Shown: positions 10,597 through 55,032, numbered from the stretch's first letter. The stretch: 64,000 nt of DNA from Palaemon carinicauda (GCF_036898095.1 NC_090739.1:63570747-63634746); one strand, 5' to 3'. Notes: generated by a model not told the origin, from the sequence alone. Program-made: numbers and translations.

Positions 10597-12763
10597 TTGA
10601 CACCACCTGGAGGGGTGGTATTTTAAAGCAATTGGCCTCGTGGGGTATAGGAGGACATATGTTCTCTTTTATTGAAGAATTTTTATCAAACCACTCAATT
10701 AAAGTGAGAGTAGGGTCAGAACTATCTTCATCCTACATGCAAGAAGGTGGTGTCCCCCAAGGCAGCGTATTGAGTGTGACCTTGTTTGCTGTTGCTATTA
10801 ATAGTCTCATTAGTCACATACATCCTGGCATACAAGGATCAGTATTTGCCGATGACTTTGCAATTTATTGTAGTGGATCATCTGCACTACAAGCATGCCA
10901 AAATCTTAAAATTGCAATAAATGCTGCTTCCGCATGGGCAAATTCTCGTGGATTCATGTTTTCTCCCCAGAAGACCAAAGCCATTCGCTTTACTCGTAAA
11001 AGGGAAAAGATCCCCACCCTTTTCTTAAATGATTGTATTTTGCCATATGAGGATAGTGTCAAGTTTCTTGAGTCATTTTCGACAAGAAAATGACATTTGG
11101 TCCCCATATAAATAACCTATATATCATGGTTAAGAAGTCACTGAACATTCTGAAAGTGGTATCGCATTTTGATTGGGGTGCTGATAGAACAACTTTGCTT
11201 AGAATTTATACATCTTTGTGTCTGAGCAAGTTAGACTATGCATGCCAAATATATGGGTCAGCTACAAAGACTTTACTTGGAAAACTTGATATTGTTCACA
11301 ATGCTGGGCTTCGCATCTGCACAGGTGCTTACAGAACATCTCCCATTGACAGTCTCTATGTTGATTCTGGCATACCTCCCCTTTCCATTTGCAGAGAGGA
11401 GTTGAGTTTGAGGTTTTTAGCTAGGTCTCTTGCTGTGAGAAACAATCCTAATTGTAAATATGTTAGGGCACCTTTAGATCAGGCTCCTAACAGATTAGAG
11501 TGCCTAAGCCTTTGGAAGTACAGCTGAAAAATGATGCTAGAGAAGTAGGCTTGTTAACAGCACAGATAGCAGAGGTAGGATATCCCAAGTCTCCTCCTTG
11601 GTGTAATCCACCTGTTAAAGTATGTTTTACGGCAGGAGGGAAAAATACCTTACCTAGTAGGGTAATGAAAAGTGAGTTTTTAAATCATGCTGCTCAACAT
11701 CATGGGAAACATGTTTTTACAGATGGCTCCAAATCGGCTGCAGGAGTTGGAAGTGCAGCTGTGGTGGGGGATATTGTTATTAGAAGGAAACTCCCATCCT
11801 CTTGTTCAATTTTTACTGCTGAGCTGTACGCAATAATTCTTGCAGTCCAACATATTTTTAAAAATGGCAACCAAAATAGTTTTTATACAATTTTTACGGA
11901 TTCCAATATTGTTTTACTCTCATTAAAACAAATTATGCCAGGCCATCATCTAGTACAAGAGGTGCAGGACTGGTTAGTACTTCTGCAGTCTAGGAAGAGT
12001 ATCAGTGTTCACTTCTGTTGGGTCCCTGCCCATGTTGGGGTGGATGGAAATGAACAAGTAGATAAGGCAGCAAAGGAAGCTTCAGGGCTAAGTAATCCAT
12101 CCCCCTTGAGTATTCCTTACAAAGATCTTAAAAGTGAGATTCATCTTTACTGTAAAAATAAGTGGCAAGCTCGATGGTCTGAACTGACCACCAATACAAA
12201 ATTGAAACAAATCCACCCATTGGTGGATAAATGGTCATCTTGTAATTCTACAAGTAGAAGGGATACCATTATTTTAACTAGGCTGCGTATTGGCCATACA
12301 CATGCAACACACAATTATTTAATGAAGAGTGGGGAAGGGAGACAGGCCCCTCTTTGTAATACCTGTCAAGTGATAATGGATGTTAAACATATTTTAGTCG
12401 ATTGTCCTGTTTTTAATCTTCAGAGGAGGACACATTTACTCCAGGACAAACCTTTAAGAGATATACTGAGGGAAAACTGTAATACCCTGAACTTGAGAAA
12501 ATTTATACAAAGTATTGGGTTATATTACGAGCTATAATTGATTTTATTAATTTATTTATTTATTTTACCCTTTTAATCCATATTTATTTCACATCTAGAT
12601 TTTATTGTATGAAAGTGTTACGATTTGTATTAAAGGTTAAAATGATACTAAATGGTGTGAGTGTACAGATATGATTGAATGATTTTCGTTATATAGCGCT
12701 GAATGGCCTTTGATGCCCCAGTGCTTGGCTTAATGCCTAAATCCTATATTCAATTCAATTCAA
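10597..12763 (+). mobile_element. 5'-truncated LINE with reverse transcriptase and RNase H
   Basis: The insertion starts abruptly inside the reverse transcriptase fingers/palm (DTTWRGGILKQL). It continues with GGVPQGSVL, the FADDFAIY catalytic box and a thumb/C-terminal region (AGLRICTGAYRTSPID), then an RNase H domain. Two frameshifts break the reading frame, near 11085 and 11510. The 3' end reads GAATGGCCTTTGATGCCCC and finishes in an ATTCA-type short tail. The RNase H and WVPAHVG box suggest an I/R1-like clade, which is inference. Dead copy. Confidence 0.92.
11500..12537 (+). CDS. LINE ORF2 C-terminal part: RNase H domain plus zinc knuckle-like tail
   Basis: A 345-codon open frame. FTDGSKSAAGVGSA carries the first catalytic Asp, ELYAIILA the Glu, FTDSNIVLLSL the second Asp, and WVPAHVGVDGNEQVDKAAKEA the C-terminal motif, so all RNase H signature residues are visible. 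The last third has CNTCQVIMDVKHILVDCPVF, the CCHC-like block common at the end of jockey/I-type ORF2. The apparent start is not a true start: this is the last frame of a frameshifted ORF2. It belongs to the insertion at 10597-12763. Confidence 0.85.
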   Translation: MPKPLEVQLKNDAREVGLLTAQIAEVGYPKSPPWCNPPVKVCFTAGGKNTLPSRVMKSEFLNHAAQHHGKHVFTDGSKSAAGVGSAAVVGDIVIRRKLPSSCSIFTAELYAIILAVQHIFKNGNQNSFYTIFTDSNIVLLSLKQIMPGHHLVQEVQDWLVLLQSRKSISVHFCWVPAHVGVDGNEQVDKAAKEASGLSNPSPLSIPYKDLKSEIHLYCKNKWQARWSELTTNTKLKQIHPLVDKWSSCNSTSRRDTIILTRLRIGHTHATHNYLMKSGEGRQAPLCNTCQVIMDVKHILVDCPVFNLQRRTHLLQDKPLRDILRENCNTLNLRKFIQSIGLYYEL

Positions 12764-12872
12764 CAAGCAACAAGGCTTCCAGTTAACTGTATTAGCCGGC
12801 ATCATATGCATCTAAAACCCTTTCAAGTGTGTTCTCCTGGCACAAGCAACAAGGCTTCCAGTTAACTGTACT
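12764..12872. repeat. 79-bp array resuming after the LINE
   Basis: Begins with the right target-site duplication CAAGCAACAAGG. It then completes the interrupted unit, carries one more unit with two or three substitutions, and ends within a third at about 12872. Confidence 0.9.
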
Positions 12873-13380
12873 ATCTTCCTTCATCAGACATATACTTCCA
12901 AGACTGAACTGTCATTGCTTTTGTTCTGTGTTATGACGGTTTATCCTTTTACCACCTATTCAACATATATACACTTAGATGTGTCAAAATCCTACCTCTA
13001 ACCTGAAAGTTCATCCAACGCTATTTAATTTGTGTGATCTGTACACCTTCTAGAAGACTAAAGGACCACCTTCCTTGGCTTGGTTCTCCTTCACTGGCAC
13101 TTGTTGACAATTCAGGTGGGGCCGTTTTAAAACTGGGGCTAGCTAAACAACATGCGGAGTCTCTCAGCTTTTAAGTGTCGACCAGTGAGACCTGGTAGTG
13201 CACTGGTACTACACCATTACATTGAGCTAGTCATTGAATTTTTTAAAATGAGGATGATAATAGATGAAGTAGGGCTTAGTTGATTTTTTACTGAAAGAAA
13301 TTAGCTAATGTTACCCCCCAAATCCTTGTATTACTTGACCTTTGAAATCGTATGTGAAGTGATGTACAAATTTTTGGTTT
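12873..13380. other. No gene seen
   Basis: Single-copy-looking AT-rich sequence. Nothing recognisable was found on either strand. Confidence 0.4.
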
Positions 13381-13389
13381 ATTGTTGGA

Positions 13390-13720
13390 TATTTTACCTC
13401 TGCCAATGAAGTTTGGTGGAGGTTATGTTTTCGCCCATTTATCAGTTTGTCTATTTGACTCTGTTTTTTTACTTTCTGGCCACAATTTTATTCATGGAGT
13501 AGTGAAACTTTCAGGGATTAATTGTCATGTTAAGACATGGAAGTGATTCAATTTTGAAAGTCCTAAGTCAAAGGACGACCGAATTAACCCTAACCTGAAC
13601 CACAAGTTCGCACATGATTGTTACAGATTTCAAATACGCCTACGGTCTAAATTGATTCTGGGAATGGCAAGCTGGTTTCAAGGAATAAGTTGCCGTGGCG
13701 GAGGTCTGCACTTATTTTTT
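13390..13720. repeat. Dispersed repeat, possibly MITE-like
   Basis: It opens CTCTGCCAATGAAGTTTGG and GGAGGTTATGTTTTCGCCC and closes GCCGTGGCGGAGGTCTGC. I recognise this phrasing as a widespread non-coding repeat of arthropod genomes, from memory. The two ends are loosely inverted (CCTCTGCCAATG against GGCGGAGG). There is no coding capacity. Confidence 0.45.
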
Positions 13721-14049
13721 ATTTATAGTGACAGACCTCTTAAGATATTTCCAAGCAGCAAAATATGTACAGTATATCCAAGTATGTTAATACTTGCTTT
13801 CCATATTTTAACATAAACAAAGAATGACTGAAGAAATCGAACGGGATTAACCAATTAAATGTCGATATTCCAATATCCACAAGAAGCCATTGTAAACCTG
13901 TCGGCCGTCTTTGAAAAAGGTAAAAATTTACTGTATGACAATTTTCATTTCCCCTATTATTTTGGAAGTTACCCACTCCACTAAAGTGGAACATACTATG
14001 TCTTATCTGATAGATCGCTCCTTTTCCAAAAGTAGGCCTAGTTGACTAA

Positions 14050-14460
14050 TGTACTTTAATTTAACGTTACCTAATGGACTTCCGTTTAAAAGTTGATGAA
14101 TGGACTACCTCCTACTTAAAAGGCAGAGAATGGATTTTCATTTAATGTATGCCTAGGGACTTTTTTGTCTTTTAGAGTGCCGAAAGACTTCCTTTCATTC
14201 TAAAGTTATCCAATCACTTTCTTTCCTATTACGTGTTTACAAATTAACTTTATTTTAAAAGTTCCGTAATGGAATTAATTTGTTACAGAAAGAACTTTTA
14301 AAAGTGAATATTAGCCCTTTGACTTTGATTTTTTTATATACGATATGACCAAAGGACTTGTCTACCCAGCAGTTGGCTAATGAACTTTCTTATTTTCCAA
14401 GAGTTGCCCTTTGGGCGCTCATTCCAAAATTGGTTATTGGATGTTCTCTCCTTTTCTGAT
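14050..14460. repeat. Highly degenerate tandem repeat, period about 28-30 bp
   Basis: Successive segments share the pattern AAAGTT-(N)3-TAATGGACTT-CCTTT. Examples start near 14088, 14118, 14144, 14174 and 14202, with further weaker copies to about 14455. Divergence between units is high, so this is an old minisatellite. Confidence 0.5.
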
Positions 14461-16115
14461 TGTATTAATACAAGGATTAGATTAATTTTAACTTTGTATA
14501 GTTTCCGAGGAAATGATCCGTTAGACCTATGCAACTCGTATCATTATGTAAGCCTACGGTGCCTACACATCTTGTCGAGTTGGTGTTCAGTTCTGGCTGC
14601 CAGTTTTAGTTTTCCACTTTTAAACTTTAAAAACGCATTCAGGTTTAAAACTATTTTCTTTTCAGCATGAAAATCGCTTACATTCCTTGGTTATACAAAA
14701 TGCTGGAGTAAGTTTCTGATATCCTGTAAATCTAGGAGGAAATGGATTTGTCTACTGTATACGCAAGATTGTCAATTTGTTTATTTAAGAATAATTATAA
14801 TTAGAAATGAGATTTGGAAGAAAATTGTCTGAACTGGAAATCATTCTACATTTCTTCCTAACTTAAGTACAAAAGCCCTTTTGCCACACCACGCCATTTA
14901 AATGGCATTTTTTTTTCAATGCGACTGCATCTCTATTTAGAGAAAAAGAAAAGCGAACTTCTAGTGCATAATCTTTATTAAGTCTTGCATATCACCATTC
15001 AAGAACTTACTTTACTTAATAATCGTAATGTTTGTTTTCTTCAAATGATGTGTAATATAACTTTGAGAATATAAGGAATGCCTATTCAGAAAAAATGCCG
15101 TGTCAGCAAGGAATCTTTAAATTATGGCGGATTAGGCTAGAGATTTATACTTCTCTCTGTTTAATCATTCAATTTTAAAGATTATGTAATGAGTACTAGA
15201 GTACGGAAAACGCCTTTTTTAATAAATTTATGGTCTCAAACACACTTGTCAGTTGGTTGCTAACTTGTTACACATTATATACGGCGATTGAGCATATGAT
15301 TTTGGAAGATAGATACTTTTTATTAAATATTTTGTAGCCATTTATATGTGCTCCAGCAATTTCCGAATTCCCCCTTCGTTCCGGGCTTAAGGTGGGAAAT
15401 GCAGTGTAGGATGAATTATCAGTTGCGACTTAGGCTTACTGCATTTATCATTTGAAGACTTAACTGCAAATGTTGCGACGATGCCATTTTCCTCATACAT
15501 TGACCTAGAAAACGAGATAAGCGCCATTTTTTTGGAGAATAAAGTATGAATGCTTGATTGCGCAAAAAGTTACTTATTCCTCAATATACGAGCAATGTTC
15601 TGTCCACTATTACCAAAAATACCAGTGATAATCAAATTAATTAAAAATCTCCGATTGATGCCATTTTACTATAGCAAAGAAAGACAAATGAACAAACTTT
15701 TATACAGTTGCCAAAGGACAATTTTAACGTTTTTATCTTGTCGTTATAAAGCATGATAGGGAAAAAGATGGCAATTCTTTAATTATCTTTTTGATATTTA
15801 GCCAAATTAGTTAAATTTTATCTATGATATTAAAAGAAAAATATAATTTTATTAGCAACAGTGCTACTCTTCTGGAGCTCGTTTCTTGTTAAATTCGTCG
15901 GCTTTAAACTCTCTACGAAAAGTGTTGACGAGTTTGCCAGAATGCGACAGAGTTCCAAGCATTTCGACATTTTCCAATCCACTAGTAAGAATAGAATAAA
16001 TATAGCACGTATGTAACTTGTATCAATTTTCCATTTAATCCGTGATATTGGTAAATATTAAGAATAAAGTCTCAAAATCCTGCGGGGACTTTCGCAGCAT
16101 GTAGGATACGCTAGC
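14461..16115. other. Upstream flank of the beta-subunit gene; promoter expected near the 3' end
   Basis: AT-rich and without recognisable exons. The last 150 bases before the first ATG become GC-richer, as expected for a 5' UTR/promoter, but no TATA box or initiator could be fixed with confidence. Confidence 0.35.
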
Positions 16116-16199
16116 ATGCGAGCCTCTCTCATCTCTATCGGGGTTGAGGTTGTTATCGATCGGTGCACCAAAGCTGCAGTCGAACAGCAGCCAGGCACG

Positions 16200-47466
<31,267 letters not shown>

Positions 47467-48430
47467 AAATAAGATGCTCAAAACAAAATGCTTTCAAAAT
47501 ATTGTATTTAATGTAATGGTCTTGAGACTGCATTTGAAACTTAGTGTTTGAAAGAAATTAGTGTAACACAAAAGGATTAGTCTAACTTGAAAATGTAGGT
47601 GGATGGCTGTTAAAATTAGTTTCATAAAAAAGTTATTAGGATGAAAGTGGCTGTTCATTAAAGATTTTATGCAAGTCCTCAAAAGGTTTGGATATATTTA
47701 TATTTATGTTTGTTATGATGTCACCACTGAGGATGAGCTTTTTTCCTCTTGTTTATCAAAAATGTTGAATATTCAAGTGCACTAACTTGTTTAAAATGTC
47801 ACTTCTGTGTATATGTGCTAATATTGTAAATGTTGAGCTATCCTTGCGATTGTGTAGTTCGTAGAGAAATATTAGTCCTGTTGATTTCTTTTTTAATGTA
47901 AATAGCCTTGTATGAAGAATATATATTTCAAAGTATTGGTAAAGTAGTCCTGAATTGGCACATTGGCAATTGGAGATTCTATTGCTTTGTTTTTTTTTTA
48001 TCTTTCGGACCTTTTTTTTTTAAACATTGAATTATGGAAATTAGAAGAGAAGTATTTGGTAATGAGAAATTTGTGATTGTCAGTGTGCCAAGGTAGAATC
48101 ACTTGAAATTAGAAATTGGGTCCATCACGGAAGAAAGCTTAATTTTCTGGAGGTCTATTGTTGAGCAATAAAGATGACTAATTAAAATATAAAAATATAT
48201 TTGCAATTTTTCTAGCCAATCTAATTTGATGTTTGTCTTTACACATTTATGATAAAGGAACTAGAGGTATGTTTGAGTTTCTTTATACATTGAAATAACT
48301 TAAAACTTTTTTTTTTTTTTTTTTTTTTTCTGAGGATGGTCTTTCATTGGATGTACAATTTCTTAAACCATTAAACTAGGTAGACATTTGTGCATAATTA
48401 TTAAATAAACTCTGTGTTTTATCACTCTGA
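47467..48430 (+). other. 3' UTR of the beta-subunit gene with two poly(A) signals
   Basis: AATAAA lies at 48167-48172 and 48404-48409, the second followed by a TG-rich CTCTGTGTTTTATC. Alternative cleavage would give 3' UTRs of about 0.7 or 0.95 kb. The 23-base poly-T at 48307-48329 lies between them. Confidence 0.6.
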
Positions 48431-48739
48431 AGGAAATAACTGGTGGTAAAAGTTAGACTTCATTCATGACATGAGTAGAACCTTACAATTTCCCATGAAA
48501 AAAAGGATGGGTTCCTCAAATGTCTACCATATTAATTGAAATCTTCAATTGCCTGTTTTTTTTTTATCTTGGGTGGAGGAGCTGTTTAGGAACTGATCAA
48601 ATGTATGATCTTTTAAAGACTGTGCTACAACACAGTGACCCAACCCTTGCCAATGCTGCTCTTAAGCAATTTAAAATTAATAGTTTCCATTTACCTTCCC
48701 TTCAAATCAAATTCCACAACCTCAGCAAAATAAATATGG

Positions 48740-51700
48740 AACATTGCTTCTAATGCCCGTTGTTCCGACACAAATACAAAACCTCTTCCTTTTATTAGGA
48801 GATTGATCACCTTAAGCTAGTGTTCAGGCTAAAAAAAAAAAAAAACTGAGCAAGGTGGCATCCAACCATCCAGAATCAGCAGGGTAATATGGGAGAAAAC
48901 TTGCAACCGGCTGCATACTCGTTTGGATATCAATTTTTTATTTCAAACTTTTTCTTCCATAAATTTGAGGATAACTGCACTGTTTTCTGAGAAAGTGGCT
49001 TGCAGCTCTGTCCAGGCACGATTGGCCGTCCTTCTGCCTTTGGGACTGATCCTCATTAGCCTAGGAATCTCCTTGTAATGAGTGCCCATCCTCCCAGTGG
49101 GAACGGTTCCACCGAAGATGAAACTAGTAGTCGGAAGGAATTCTCAGACTTTATTTCTTCAGCGGTAACCCACTCCCTCCTATCTCTGCTCATTCGGTTT
49201 CCTCTGGAGGACACAAAAAGGTATAAAGGATGTGCCTTTTCTCCCGCATGATTTTCGGGTCTGGGATACCCCATTGTTTCCCTGAGAAGTAATGATGCCT
49301 TCCTCCCATGAGAAATCTTCCATTAATGCTCTAAATGAGCTATAACCTTCATGGGACTTTTGGGTTCCCCCGCGAAAGATTGGCTTCGGGAGAAAGTGAA
49401 GCATGGCGTACAGCAGGAGCCTCTCTCCTATCTGGGTCTGCCTAGCCCATCCACTTCCTGTGTCGAGAAAAGGATTTCCCTTCTCTCCAGCCCTGTGCCC
49501 CCAGCCTCTTCGCTGTTCCTCATACAAAGGTTCTGCAGGTTGTATTCTCAAGGGCTAAGCCTGCCCAACAAAGGGAGCATGCTCCCTTACTCTTTGGAGG
49601 GAGAGGGAGAGCGCCTTCAACAACCCCCCCCCCCCTTTTAACCCAATGGGTTCCTTATTCTTCATCTACAGAAAAGAGAAACTTGCCTGCCGATTGTAGA
49701 ATAGGTACCGGAGTTGCCTCACTAAGGCTGGGATGTCTTTTTACCAACTCATATCCCTTCCCCTAAACCTAACCTCATCAAGCAGTAGCACAGTAACACC
49801 CTTCCATGCTCATGCTACCACTTGGCACCTGTACCACAGTCTCGGGCCAGCCCGCACTCGAGTACTGATCTCTCGCCTGTCTATCAGAAAAACCTAGTGA
49901 CGGAATTCGAATTCTCGCTGTTTGGTCCAAGACCTTCCTTGGAAGGATCTTAGTCTAGATCTTTTGCAAGTTTTTCAGAGGTGGCGTAAGCATCCGTAGG
50001 TCACGCCTCCTATAGTAGTCCTCTTACATCTTTCTTGTTGCACACGATGAGAATACATGCATGAGCCTTCAGCACACTCCCATACAGCTACCCCTTGGGA
50101 TCCCAACTCTGCACAGATTTGCGATATTGTCAAAGCAGTGTTATTCACCCAATTTATATCCAGTGGTGGCTGTAGCTTCATTGGATCAGCCCGATGAACT
50201 ATGTTATTGTGCTTTTGACGACAAGGTTGTCTACAGGTAACCCTAGGGCTCCCTTTGTTCGTAGGCAAGAGAATACATCTGTGATCCTTCCATTCTTTCC
50301 CTAGCCTGCATCTAGGCCTAGTGCTCCAGGACCGTCCCCCAGCCAGTACCAGCCCCTTCTCGCACATAGTTGCACACATTTCCAGGTACTAGAACTCCTA
50401 GAAACAGGAGCTGCCAGGTCAGGGCATTCCAAACTACATATGGGAAAGGCTCAGCCTAGTCCCAGCCTTATCCCAACCCGAGTCTGAAGCAGAGGCAGGT
50501 CTCTCCACCTTCTAGAGATCAAGACAAATCTTGTTTGAAGAGCCCTATCGAGTCCCAGGGACTCCTTCGAAGGAGGGATGTAGCTTCCTACCTCCTCAGG
50601 TGAGTCATAGGGGATTCGAACTCCCTCCCGAAGAATTGGGCGTCGATAGTAGTCCAAGATGCCGCTCTTTTCAGTGAAGGATTCAGAGGCTGTTACTACA
50701 ACTTATTCTCCTACTCCCAGGGAAAGTCGTTCCAGGTCTCTTTCCTCTTCCAAGGCTCACTATGACGACTGTGATCCAACCTGCCTTAGCCGGGGGAGTG
50801 GTTGCTCTAAACAATGCAAATTCTGACTACTAGGTGCACTGCATGCACTCATCAGCCCTGAAACTCCTTTCACAGCGCAGGGTGTGCTGAATTCACCCTT
50901 GCTTCAGGTTTTGTCCTACTCTTGCATTGCCAATGGCCTCGGTGGACCTTCCTATTCCTCTCCCGAAGGGCAAGTACAACCTTAAGCTTACTCTACTGCA
51001 CTTCTAGGCCCTAGACTCAGGTTAATGATTCCTTGGTCTAAGCTGGTAGCTGGTTTACTACGAAGGGTTAGGTCGCAAATCTCGAAGGGATCCCTCTATG
51101 GATGGCAATTTGTCAAGATTACTTCACTCTAGAACATCTATCTTCTCCCCTGCCTTTAGCTCCAGCAGTTGGCAGCACAACCTGTTATTCTTCATCAGAG
51201 TTACCTCGGGAAGGGAGAGTCGAGCGAAGGTGACCCTTCAAACCTCCTGTCGGCTCCCTGACCAACACCGAAGATCTCTCGAACCTCGACTAAGCAGGTT
51301 TTCAAAGACATCATCTTATCTGGCGGTAGAGTTCTTGGACCATAACTCAACCGACCAGTGAGCCAACTGGAAGTCCTACTCAAACCCCATCCTTGTCCCC
51401 AGCGGACTATTTTGATGCAGTTACTAAGAAATGGGTGGAAGTGAGCAACATCTTTTATCTGAAGGTCATAGATTCCTGCCCCTCCCTTTTGTCACCAATA
51501 TTGCCAAAAGTTTCAGCCTTGAAGAGACTGGCACATGGGAATTTCCACGATCCTTTTAGGCTGGGCATTACCAGGAAGAACAGCTCTTTCAAACAATCTT
51601 TTCATGGAAAAGGGCAGCAAGAAAAAGGAGGTAGAGCTGCTAGCCGTGTACAATACAATGACCCCCTGGGGATGCTCGCTCCCGCGATACCTCTGTTGAG

Positions 51701-51980
51701 AAGATGCCTGAGATGCAGGTACCAGCATAGAGAGTGCCTCATGGACGGCAAGTGTCTTTCAAGCAGAGTACGGTCACTTGTAAGTTTGTCGTGCTTGCCC
51801 GGTAATCAGCGATTAACATCACCTTTCAGGCAGAAGTCTAGACCTCTCGGCCCTGAACGAGTTTGTCCTTCAAACGCCATTCAGTTCAAGACCGCAGTCT
51901 CAGTCAGACAAGCAATCAGAGAGAGACTTCATGATTATGGTGGATTTTCACAAACAGGCCAATTATCCTACTAAGCACTT
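48740..51980 (+). mobile_element. Decayed DIRS/Ty3-like retroelement, gag-like region to start of RT
   Basis: The segment is clearly GC-richer than its surroundings. No frame is intact, but 51838-51970 read across frames gives LDLSALNEFVLQTPF, then FKTAVSVRQAIRE and DFMIMVDF, the opening blocks of the DIRS/Ty3 reverse transcriptase palm. Upstream frames (50660-51400, 51393-51800) are Ser/Pro/Arg-rich as in DIRS gag (for example ESRSRSLSSSKAHYDDCDP). The RT stops at 51970 without the catalytic box. Boundaries and the exact class are uncertain. Confidence 0.5.
51393..51974 (+). pseudogene. Gag/RT-junction frame of the decayed DIRS-like element
   Basis: A 193-codon frame: a gag-like part (SPADYFDAVTKKWVEVSNIF), a basic Gln/Gly stretch (FHGKGQQEKGGRAASR), and at its end RQAIRERLHDYGG, which slips out of the RT frame. 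It is a composite of decayed frames, not a functional protein. Confidence 0.4.
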
Positions 51981-51999
51981 TCGTATTGAGCATATTTGA

Positions 52000-52690
52000 G
52001 GTATGTGGAGGATTGCAGAACATTATGATCTACAGTAACTAAGTAGTATAACTTCGAGCCGGACAAATGTTTGTATAAGGATCCTTATTAAATCCGACAA
52101 AAACTCGTTAATTAGTTTTTTTTTTATTTCAAAATCATCCATTACTTGGATCAGCAATTAAATCCAACTAAATAATCCCATTATTTATACTTTGTGATAA
52201 CTATATCCAATTTTGCCATAAGGCCTCTGTAATTCTCAATCAAATTAAAGTTCTTGCAATTAGCAATGCAGCTGAGATTTAACTGTATACATTTAGAATT
52301 TTAATTTAAAAGTCAATGCTAACTGCTCTTGCCCACGAATAAAGGCGATGAAACAGCAAACCTCATTCAAAAAGGAATGTAAAAAATTTGATGAAAAAAG
52401 GTTAGTCTTACAATCCAAAGACTGAGATAGCACATCCTTTTGAATCTGAATGAATTGGGGAAATATTTTACAGTAAAGTATCCTTATGTATTACAAAATG
52501 TTGCGATCTATGAATATCTAAAGACTAATGAAAGTTTTTAGCAGTCAATCTAGCATTTTAAAAATACCGATGAGTTTTTGGAAGCATATTACAATCATTT
52601 TTATTGGAAACATTGTAATATCAAGCAGAAATTTATTTTGATATGCATGAATGTCTAAAAACTAATTCATATGGTGGTTAATTACTAATT
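52000..52690. other. No gene seen
   Basis: Plain AT-rich sequence between the retroelement relic and the simple-repeat block. Confidence 0.4.
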
Positions 52691-52696
52691 TATATT

Positions 52697-52698
<2 letters not shown>

Positions 52699-52750
<52 letters not shown>
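52699..52750. repeat. (CT)n microsatellite
   Basis: About 52 bases. Confidence 0.95.
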
Positions 52751-52754
<4 letters not shown>

Positions 52755-52915
52755 GAATGTCCTCAAGGCCTGTAAAACTCATTTAGTTTTTTATGAATGT
52801 TTTACAGCATCGAGCCACAAATGAAACTCTTAGAAGACTAATGTCAGAACTCGGAACAATCTAATGTAGCTGATTAAGGAAGGAATTAATATTTACAAGC
52901 TTTTACAGATTTATG

Positions 52916-53500
<585 letters not shown>

Positions 53501-54000
53501 NNNNNNNNNNNNNNNNNNNNNNNNNNNNNNNNNNNNNNNNNNNNNNNNNNNNNNNNNNNNNNNNNNNNNNNNNNNNNNNNNNNNNNNNNNNNNNNNNNNN
53601 NNNNNNNNNNNNNNNNNNNNNNNNNNNNNNNNNNNNNNNNNNNNNNNNNNNNNNNNNNNNNNNNNNNNNNNNNNNNNNNNNNNNNNNNNNNNNNNNNNNN
53701 NNNNNNNNNNNNNNNNNNNNNNNNNNNNNNNNNNNNNNNNNNNNNNNNNNNNNNNNNNNNNNNNNNNNNNNNNNNNNNNNNNNNNNNNNNNNNNNNNNNN
53801 NNNNNNNNNNNNNNNNNNNNNNNNNNNNNNNNNNNNNNNNNNNNNNNNNNNNNNNNNNNNNNNNNNNNNNNNNNNNNNNNNNNNNNNNNNNNNNNNNNNN
53901 NNNNNNNNNNNNNNNNNNNNNNNNNNNNNNNNNNNNNNNNNNNNNNNNNNNNNNNNNNNNNNNNNNNNNNNNNNNNNNNNNNNNNNNNNNNNNNNNNNNN
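53501..54000. other. Assembly gap (500 N)
   Basis: Exactly 500 N, a placeholder length. It abuts (AT)n on the left only. Confidence 1.
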
Positions 54001-54213
54001 CTGATACAGCAAAACCAACCAAATGGTCTTGCAACTGCGTAAAAAAAAATGAAAAAAAAAAAAAACCACTTGGTTTGTTGGGAGCCATTGATGTGATAAC
54101 GGGAAGGAAGAAGAGATGCGGGTGTTCATTAGACATTTGACAGACAGATCAGTTCCCGCCAGTGTGAGTGATATCTTGCTTGTGTTTATTGATAAATGAC
54201 TTTTTTGTCTACA

Positions 54214-54505
54214 GGTGTCAAATCTTAAGACGTTTCTTTCTTTACTTCGTTTAAAAGTGTTAAATCTGAAACGTGTAATTGACTTATATTGCTTATAAGT
54301 GTTAAATCTGAAAATATTCCATTAACTTACATTGTTTATAAGTATTAAATCTGAAGACGTTCAATTGACTTATATTGTTTATAAGTGTTAATTCTGAAAA
54401 CGTTTAATTTACTTATATTTCTTATAAGTGTTAAATCTGAAAACATTCCATTCACATTGTTTATAAGTGTTAAATCTGAAAACATTTCATTGCCTTACGT
54501 TTTGG
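54214..54505. repeat. 43-bp minisatellite, about seven units
   Basis: Units read AAGTGTTAAATCTGAAAACG, then TTCAATTGACTTATATTG and TTTAT. Period 42-43 bases except one shortened unit near 54445. Divergence is 10-20 per cent between units and more at the left. Confidence 0.85.
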
Positions 54506-54866
54506 GAACAAACTTTACCATTACTATAAGCATTGCCTATATTCCATAGATGAGACTTATTAACAACAGTGGAGGTAGTCTGTACTGGAATGGCTAACCA
54601 CTAATAGCTACCAGGCACCACTGTGGCACAAGGAAACTTACCCCAGGACCTTATGAACCTAGAAGGTAGTGCGAGCGGTAGCATAAGCCACTGACCTCAG
54701 CCACCGACTCTGGGAAAACGTTATAGTCTGACCTCCAGGGCAGATCGTGACGGAGTCATAGGAGAAGAGAAACGTTTTGATGAAGTAGGAAAAGAAAATT
54801 CCAGCCAGGGAACAACGGAAAATGTGATGAATAGATAGATAAAAAGTAGAATTTAGATCAATGAAA

Positions 54867-54868
<2 letters not shown>

Positions 54869-54923
<55 letters not shown>

Positions 54924-54946
54924 TTACTATATACATTATCTATTAC

Positions 54947-54994
<48 letters not shown>

Positions 54995-55032
54995 CATATT
55001 TATTATATTCATTATTATTTATTATCATTATA

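Noticed and set aside
16116..16199. Upstream in-frame ATG extending first exon A by 28 residues
   Set aside because: The added residues do not resemble beta-subunit tails, and the ATG at 16200 gives a tail of the same length as exon B (35 and 36 codons).
49180..49551. 123-codon minus frame in the GC-rich region
   Set aside because: No domain recognised, and the neighbouring RT motif indicates that the element reads on the plus strand.
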